Of a DNA stretch of 55,476 nucleotides, positions 51,133 to 55,476 are shown piece after piece. The DNA comes from an uncultured Mucilaginibacter sp. (lineage in GTDB: Bacteria; Bacteroidota; Bacteroidia; Sphingobacteriales; Sphingobacteriaceae). The position numbers and the translations under genes are program-made. The notes beneath the pieces were generated by a model. That model saw only the letters and a program-made list of their open reading frames with translations, was not told where the DNA came from and ran no database searches. The stretch is from assembly GCF_937859865.1 (NCBI RefSeq), contig NZ_CALMAT010000079.1:1-55476 (forward strand), read 5' to 3'. The stretch's first letter is position 1, and every line of letters starts with the position of its first letter.

Positions 51133-52089
51133 ATGTCGTCAAATATCGAACACGTACAATGCCTCATTATTGGTTCTGGCCCTGCCGGTTATACCGCTGC
51201 AATTTATGCCGCCCGTGCCGATTTAAAACCTGTTTTATACACCGGGATGCTGGCCGGCGGGCAGCTAACGCAAACCACCGAAGTGGAGAATTTTCCGGGT
51301 TACCCGGATGGCATCCAGGGACCGGAAATGATGGAGCTTTTTCAAAAACAGGCTGAGCGTTTTGGTACGGATATTCGTTTTGGTTACGTTAGTTCGGTTG
51401 ATTTTTCAAGTTCTCCGCACAAAGTGGTGGTGGATGAAGTAAAAACGATTTTGGCCGATACGGTGATCATTTCCACCGGTGCTTCTGCCAAGTGGCTGGG
51501 CTTGGAATCCGAGCAAAAGTATAATGGATTTGGTGTTTCTGCCTGCGCCGTTTGCGATGGCTTTTTCTTTAAAGGCCAGGATGTGGCGATTGTTGGGGCC
51601 GGGGATACGGCCGCCGAAGAAGCAACTTACCTGGCAAAATTGTGCCGTAAAGTTTATATGATTGTGCGTAAACCAGAATTCCGTGCTTCAAAAGCAATGG
51701 TAAGCCGGGTTTTAAACACGCCAAATATCGAAGTAATTTACAGTTCGGAGACGCAGGAAATTGTGGGCAACGGACAAACGGTAAACGGTGTCCGCATTAA
51801 AAACACCGATACGCAGGAAGAACGATTGCTGGATGTTACCGGCTTTTTCGTCGCCATCGGCCATCATCCAAACACCGATATTTTTAAAGGCTGGATTGAT
51901 ACGGATGAAGTCGGTTACATCATTACCAAACCAGGTTCTACCCAAACCAATATAGAAGGTGTTTTTGCCTGCGGCGATGCGCAGGACAAAGTTTTTCGTC
52001 AGGCAATTACGGCAGCCGGAACAGGTTGTATGGCCGCATTGGAAGCTGAGCGTTATCTGGCTGCTAAAGAAAGTGTTGTTGAAGCATAG
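51133..52089 (+). CDS. trxB: Thioredoxin-disulfide reductase
   Basis: FAD/NADPH enzyme that keeps thioredoxin reduced. I start it at ATG 51133 (MSSNIEHVQCLIIGSGPAG, 318 residues); the open frame extends to a TTG seven codons earlier. The FAD loop is IIGSGPAGYTAAIYAAR, the redox pair is C138-x-x-C141 in SACAVCDGFFF, the NADPH loop VAIVGAGDTAAEEA and the C-terminal FAD contact VFACGDAQDKVFRQAITAAGTG (residues given in two parts: VFACGDAQDK and VFRQAITAAGTG). All are intact. It is a housekeeping enzyme, followed after 120 bases by a DUF4230 gene. Confidence 0.97.
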   Translation: MSSNIEHVQCLIIGSGPAGYTAAIYAARADLKPVLYTGMLAGGQLTQTTEVENFPGYPDGIQGPEMMELFQKQAERFGTDIRFGYVSSVDFSSSPHKVVVDEVKTILADTVIISTGASAKWLGLESEQKYNGFGVSACAVCDGFFFKGQDVAIVGAGDTAAEEATYLAKLCRKVYMIVRKPEFRASKAMVSRVLNTPNIEVIYSSETQEIVGNGQTVNGVRIKNTDTQEERLLDVTGFFVAIGHHPNTDIFKGWIDTDEVGYIITKPGSTQTNIEGVFACGDAQDKVFRQAITAAGTGCMAALEAERYLAAKESVVEA

Positions 52090-52145
52090 TGAAGAGGTAT
52101 CAGGTTTGAGGTTAAGAGGTAAAGGGTAGAAAGGTAGCCGCTATG

Positions 52146-52172
52146 CTTCCCCCTCAAGGGGGTCAGGGGGTT
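52146..52172. repeat. G/C-rich palindrome (CCCCCTC...GGGGG)
   Basis: CCCCCTCAAGGGGG followed by TCAGGGGGTT, a small hairpin of the G/C-rich type seen dispersed in Bacteroidota. It lies directly before a 12-mer copy, as at the tkt-rpiB junction. Confidence 0.55.
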
Positions 52173-52180
52173 AGCAAACA

Positions 52181-52192
52181 ATGCTTCTTTTA
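52181..52192 (+). repeat. Dispersed 12-mer before the DUF4230 gene
   Basis: Exact core, tail CCACCTAAAATTC, 16 bases before the ATG at 52209. Confidence 0.85.
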
Positions 52193-52208
52193 CCACCTAA
52201 AATTCATT

Positions 52209-52808
52209 ATGGCAAATACAAACACGGAAACCAACACGATCATCAAAACTTTAATCGGTTGGGTTATGGTGCTGGGCGTGCTGGCTTTTGGCTATTTTTA
52301 TTTTAAAGACAAGCTTTTTGCTTCCCGCAAGGAAATGAAAGAGGATGTGATGGTGCAGAAAATCACTTCGATGGGAAAACTGGAACTGGTAAAATATGCA
52401 ATGAAAGATGTGATCGAGCAAAAGGAAGTACGCACCATTTTGCCGGATAAACGCATTTTGTTTGTTGCCGTTGGCGAAGTTACCGGCTGTATTGATTTGA
52501 CCAAAGTTCAGAAAAAAGACATTGTTGCGGCAGGAGAAGATTCGGTTACCGTGTTTTTGCCGCAGCCGCAAATTTGTTACGTCAAGTTAGACCACCAGAA
52601 ATCGCAGGTTTATGATGTTTCGGGAACCTGGTTTCCAACCGATACAAAAGATATGGTCGAAGGCATTTACAAAATTGCCGAGCAGCGTTTGCTCAAAAAT
52701 GCTTCGGACATGCAGTTGCTGCAAAAAACAAAGCAAAATGCACTACTCATCTTTAAACCGTTGCTCCAGAATATTTCAGGGAAAAAAGTAGGTGTCATCT
52801 TCAGGTAA
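52209..52808 (+). CDS. DUF4230 family membrane-anchored protein
   Basis: 199 residues from ATG 52209 (MANTNTETNTIIKTLIGW); a longer frame begins upstream but runs through the G/C palindrome and the motif copy, so it is unlikely. One N-terminal membrane helix (LIGWVMVLGVLAFGYFYF) is followed by a basic stretch. The soluble DUF4230 domain has the family pattern ITSMGKLELVKYAMKDV ... RILFVAVGEVTGCIDLTKV ... VTVFLPQPQICYVKLD. The family is widespread but its function is unknown. It lies 63 bases upstream of the hexosaminidase, which has its own promoter-like sequence. Confidence 0.8.
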   Translation: MANTNTETNTIIKTLIGWVMVLGVLAFGYFYFKDKLFASRKEMKEDVMVQKITSMGKLELVKYAMKDVIEQKEVRTILPDKRILFVAVGEVTGCIDLTKVQKKDIVAAGEDSVTVFLPQPQICYVKLDHQKSQVYDVSGTWFPTDTKDMVEGIYKIAEQRLLKNASDMQLLQKTKQNALLIFKPLLQNISGKKVGVIFR

Positions 52809-52833
52809 CAATCTCACACTTAAAGCCGTACGC

Positions 52834-52863
52834 TTTGTTCGGCCAATATTTTTTATAGTTTTG
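52834..52863 (+). promoter_or_regulatory. Bacteroidota-type promoter for the GH20 gene
   Basis: TTTG (52834-52837), 18 bases, then TAGTTTTG (52856-52863), matching the -33 TTTG and -7 TAnnTTTG elements. The start codon at 52872 is so close that the leader would be only a few bases long. Confidence 0.5.
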
Positions 52864-52871
52864 TTTATTCC

Positions 52872-55169
52872 ATGGTTTTTAAATATTTCTGCAGTTTTAT
52901 TGTTCTGATTTTTGCCGCCGCACCGGGTTTTTCTCAACAAGCCGATCCAAATTTCGGCATCATCCCGGCACCGTTTTCCATCAAACCAAACCCGGGCAAA
53001 TTTTATGTGCATAAAAGAAGCATTGTAAAATCAGAGTTAAAGGACGACCGTTCTGTTGCGTTTCTGTCTTCTTTTCTTACACAATTTAATCCTGCTAATC
53101 TTCAAACCAAAACTGATACTTCAACTTCCATCATCGAGCTAACTTCAATTGGTGCCGAAAACTTGCCGGAAGAAGGTTATCGTTTAAGCATTACGCCGGC
53201 AAAAATTACGGTTATTGGGAAAGATGCCGGTTTATTTTACGGTGTGCAATCATTGATCCAGTTGCTGGCCGACACAAAAACGACCGATAAAAACAGCATC
53301 AATTGTGTGGAAATTGAAGACCATCCGCGTTTTAAATACCGGGGCATGCACCTGGATGTTTCGCGGCATTTTTTTCCTGCTTCTTTTATCAAGCAATATT
53401 TGGATTTGCTGGCGATGTACAAAATCAACACTTTCCATTGGCATTTAACAGACGACCAAGGCTGGCGTATCGAGATCAAAAAATACCCAAAGTTGACGGA
53501 AGTTGGAAGTCAGCGTGCGCAAACTTTGATTGGCAATTATCGCTACCGCGGCCAGCAGCAATTTGACAACACACCTTATGGTGGCTTTTACACGCAGGAA
53601 GAAATCAAAGAAATTGTAAAATACGCGGCCGACCGTTTTATCACCATCATCCCGGAAATTGAAATGCCCGGCCATTCTACGGCTGCGATTGCGGCTTATC
53701 CGGAATTGGGCTGCACGCCAAACAAAACTTATAAAGTGGCCGAAACCTGGCATGTTTTTCACGGCGTTTATTGCCCTTCCGATTCTACGTTTAACTTTCT
53801 GCAAAATGTTTTGACGGAAGTAATGCAATTGTTTCCGGGGAAATATATTCATATCGGTGGCGATGAAGTTCCGAAAAGTGTATGGCACAATTCTCTGTTT
53901 TGCCAGCGTTTGATCAAAAGGCTGAAGCTGAAAAACGAACACGGTTTGCAAAGTTATTTTATCGGGAGGATTGAAAAATTTCTGAATGAAAACGGAAGAA
54001 GCATCATCGGTTGGGACGAAATTTTACAAGGCGGACTGGCGCCAAACGCAACCGTGATGAGTTGGCGCGGCGAAACTGGCGGAATTGCAGCGGCCAGGCA
54101 AAACCACGATGTAATTATGGCTTCGCAAAAAGCGGGTTTGTATTTTGATAAGGCACAATCCAAATCAGCCCAGGAACCGCTGTCTAACAATGGTTATGCG
54201 CCTTTGCAGCAAACTTACAGTTATAATCCTGTTCCTGCTGCTTTAACTGCTGAACAGCAGGCTTTTATCATTGGCGTGCAGGCGACTTTATGGACAGAAT
54301 ACATCAGCACAACTGCGCAGGCAGAATACATGTTGCTGCCAAGGTTGCTGGCTTTGTCCGAAATTGCATGGACACCTTTGGCCAATAAAAACTTCCGGGA
54401 TTTTGCAGAAGTACGGTTGCCGCGGCATTTGTACCGTTTGGATGCCGACAGCATCAACTTCCGAGTGCCCGAACCTTTTGGCATCCGCGATACTTTTATG
54501 ATTGGCCAAACGCTGAATTATCAATTGAAACCATCGGTTACAAATGCTAAAATTTATTATTCTGTCAGCAGCAATTCATCGGCACAAAAAAGTTTGCTTT
54601 ACAAAGATCCGATCAACATCAACATAGAAAACAACCAAACGCTCAATTTGCAAACGCTGCAAGTTACGCCCAATGGTAAAAAAAGCCTGGTAAACAGAGT
54701 ATCGGTTTATAACCGGCAGCCGTTTTTGGCGCAAAACATTCAGCCGCTTGCCGAAGGTTTAAAATATAAAATTGTAAGCGGGAATTTCAATACTTCGGCA
54801 CAATTGGACAGCGCGACGGTGGTTGATACCGGGACGACGAAAACGATTAACGTTGGAAGCCTCAGAAAAAACAACGGTTATTTTGGGGCGATTTACCAGG
54901 GCAATATCCGCATTGACCAGGATGGAAATTACAATTTGGGTTTGAGTTCTGATGATGGTTCGCAATTGTTTTTGGACGATGAGCTGGTGGTTGACAACGA
55001 CGGCAAACATGCTTTGTCGCAAAAGAACAGCCAAGTGCCGCTGCAAAAAGGTTTCCATAAAATTAAGATCAAATATTTTGATGCCGGTGAGGCAACTACG
55101 CTAAGAGTTTATTTAAATTTAGCCGGAAAACCACAAACAGAATTGCCGCCTGACATTTTATTTAACTGA
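52872..55169 (+). CDS. GH20 beta-N-acetylhexosaminidase with PA14 domain
   Basis: 765 residues, signal peptide MVFKYFCSFIVLIFAAAPGFSQ. A GH20b N-terminal domain (about 30-150) is followed by the catalytic barrel beginning FKYRGMHLDVSRHFFP. The catalytic pair is D331-E332 in HIGGDEVPKSVW; substrate contacts include FHWHLTDDQGWRIEIK and the Trp in VMSWRGETGG. The last 130 residues form a PA14 carbohydrate-binding domain (IRIDQDGNYNLGLSSDDGSQ, LFLDDELVVDNDGKH). It would release GlcNAc or GalNAc from chitin fragments or glycans. A motif copy at 53012-53023 encodes HKRSIV, and a related CTGCTTCTTTTA at 53377-53388 encodes PASFI. Confidence 0.93.
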   Translation: MVFKYFCSFIVLIFAAAPGFSQQADPNFGIIPAPFSIKPNPGKFYVHKRSIVKSELKDDRSVAFLSSFLTQFNPANLQTKTDTSTSIIELTSIGAENLPEEGYRLSITPAKITVIGKDAGLFYGVQSLIQLLADTKTTDKNSINCVEIEDHPRFKYRGMHLDVSRHFFPASFIKQYLDLLAMYKINTFHWHLTDDQGWRIEIKKYPKLTEVGSQRAQTLIGNYRYRGQQQFDNTPYGGFYTQEEIKEIVKYAADRFITIIPEIEMPGHSTAAIAAYPELGCTPNKTYKVAETWHVFHGVYCPSDSTFNFLQNVLTEVMQLFPGKYIHIGGDEVPKSVWHNSLFCQRLIKRLKLKNEHGLQSYFIGRIEKFLNENGRSIIGWDEILQGGLAPNATVMSWRGETGGIAAARQNHDVIMASQKAGLYFDKAQSKSAQEPLSNNGYAPLQQTYSYNPVPAALTAEQQAFIIGVQATLWTEYISTTAQAEYMLLPRLLALSEIAWTPLANKNFRDFAEVRLPRHLYRLDADSINFRVPEPFGIRDTFMIGQTLNYQLKPSVTNAKIYYSVSSNSSAQKSLLYKDPININIENNQTLNLQTLQVTPNGKKSLVNRVSVYNRQPFLAQNIQPLAEGLKYKIVSGNFNTSAQLDSATVVDTGTTKTINVGSLRKNNGYFGAIYQGNIRIDQDGNYNLGLSSDDGSQLFLDDELVVDNDGKHALSQKNSQVPLQKGFHKIKIKYFDAGEATTLRVYLNLAGKPQTELPPDILFN
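53012..53023 (-). repeat. Dispersed 12-mer inside the GH20 gene
   Basis: Exact TAAAAGAAGCAT, encoding part of HKRSIV. Confidence 0.85.
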
Positions 55170-55174
55170 TAGCT

Positions 55175-55476
55175 ATGGATTTTTTAGGTGATAAAAGAAG
55201 CATCGTTTGCCAACTAATTGCAGTTGTTATAACTGCAATTTTGGCCGGTTGTAATTCATCAAACCAACAACCGGCTGTGCAAAAGATAGTTACAACGGCA
55301 AAGCCAGGTTTGATGCAGCCTTTCCGTTTTCATAAAACCATTGAAGTTTCGCCCGACAATATTTTTGATGTTTTTAGCTGGGGACGGGGATCCAACAAAA
55401 CCGGAGCTTATTTGATTTTGGAATCGGATTCGACCGGTGCAAAATACACCACTACAACCGGCGATCTGGACGGCGC
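55175..55476 (+). CDS. Lipoprotein, cut by the window edge
   Basis: Starts at ATG 55175, five bases after the GH20 stop, so the two are likely co-transcribed. The signal peptide MDFLGDKRSIVCQLIAVVIT runs into AILAGC with the lipidated Cys at position 26. The visible 100 residues continue SSNQQPAVQKI ... LMQPFRFHKTIEVSPDNIFD ... TGAYLILESDSTG, which I cannot assign. Its basic n-region KRS is encoded by an exact motif copy (55192-55203). Context suggests a role with the hexosaminidase in glycan handling; this is inference. Confidence 0.7.
   Translation, partial: MDFLGDKRSIVCQLIAVVITAILAGCNSSNQQPAVQKIVTTAKPGLMQPFRFHKTIEVSPDNIFDVFSWGRGSNKTGAYLILESDSTGAKYTTTTGDLDG
55192..55203 (-). repeat. Dispersed 12-mer in the signal peptide of the last gene
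   Basis: Exact TAAAAGAAGCAT encoding DKRSI; preceded by GATTTTTTAGGTGA, so the flanks GAT/ATC are complementary. Confidence 0.85.

Noticed and set aside
52143-52208. Longer N-terminus for the DUF4230 protein (MLPPQGGQG)
   Set aside because: It would be translated from a G/C palindrome and a motif copy; the ATG at 52209 gives a normal membrane-anchor N-terminus.

Overview
The window looks like a chromosome segment from a member of the Sphingobacteriaceae (Bacteroidota; Mucilaginibacter/Pedobacter-like). The evidence is two giant secreted proteins with the T9SS type B C-terminal sorting domain, a Rho factor with a long Asn/Pro-rich insertion, Bacteroidota-type -7 boxes (TAnnTTTG), almost no Shine-Dalgarno sequences, and families such as DUF6702, DUF4230, GH20-PA14 and GH36. 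I see no rRNA or tRNA genes and no CRISPR array.

Layout. 1-2491 (minus): pssA (cut by the window edge) and rho. 2757-14813 (plus): pyrF, then a central-carbon cluster of ROK glucokinase, transketolase, rpiB, transaldolase, a HAD phosphatase, gnd, zwf and pgl, followed by an SDR dehydrogenase and a GH1-like glycosidase. Together these cover glucose phosphorylation and the oxidative pentose phosphate pathway plus rpiB, tkt and tal of the non-oxidative branch; rpe is not in the window. 14844-18774: DUF6702, HupE-like membrane protein, M1 peptidase, small lipoprotein. 18876-22442: IgGFc-binding/PKD surface protein. 22846-25549: DinB relic, Bcr/CflA efflux pump, amidohydrolase. 25725-27617: AT-rich ATPase + HNH pair resembling the Septu (PtuAB) antiphage system. 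27838-28294: two small hypothetical genes. 28579-32120: GH36 alpha-galactosidase, a beta-barrel protein and a duplicated GH36 3' end. 32272-34730: type II restriction-modification pair. 34777-36919: SDR + AraC-type regulator bracketed by 84-bp direct repeats. 37270-38940: hypothetical protein + zinc alcohol dehydrogenase. 39589-47150: a 25-codon leader ORF overlapping the start of a 2495-residue repeat adhesin. 47531-55476: retropepsin/PDZ protein, TPR-thioredoxin protein, DUF559 relic, trxB, DUF4230, GH20 hexosaminidase, lipoprotein (cut by the edge).

The most striking signal is not a gene. A 12-base word, ATGCTTCTTTTA (reverse complement TAAAAGAAGCAT), occurs 36 times exactly by hand count, on both strands, in intergenic gaps and inside genes, with about ten one-mismatch copies. 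In most intergenic copies a less strict tail follows: YC, three or four mostly G/C bases, then TAAAA-AT one helical turn after the T-run. A sister word, ATACTGTTTTTA, with the same tail occurs six times. No exact 12-mer occurs between 27.81 and 34.83 kb, which includes the restriction-modification pair, nor in the Septu-like genes. Density, core-plus-AT-tail architecture, inverted pairs between genes and use inside coding sequence resemble the DNA-uptake sequences of Pasteurellaceae and Neisseria. I know of no such motif described for this group; function is inference. In the feature list, '+' for this motif means ATGCTTCTTTTA reads on the plus strand.
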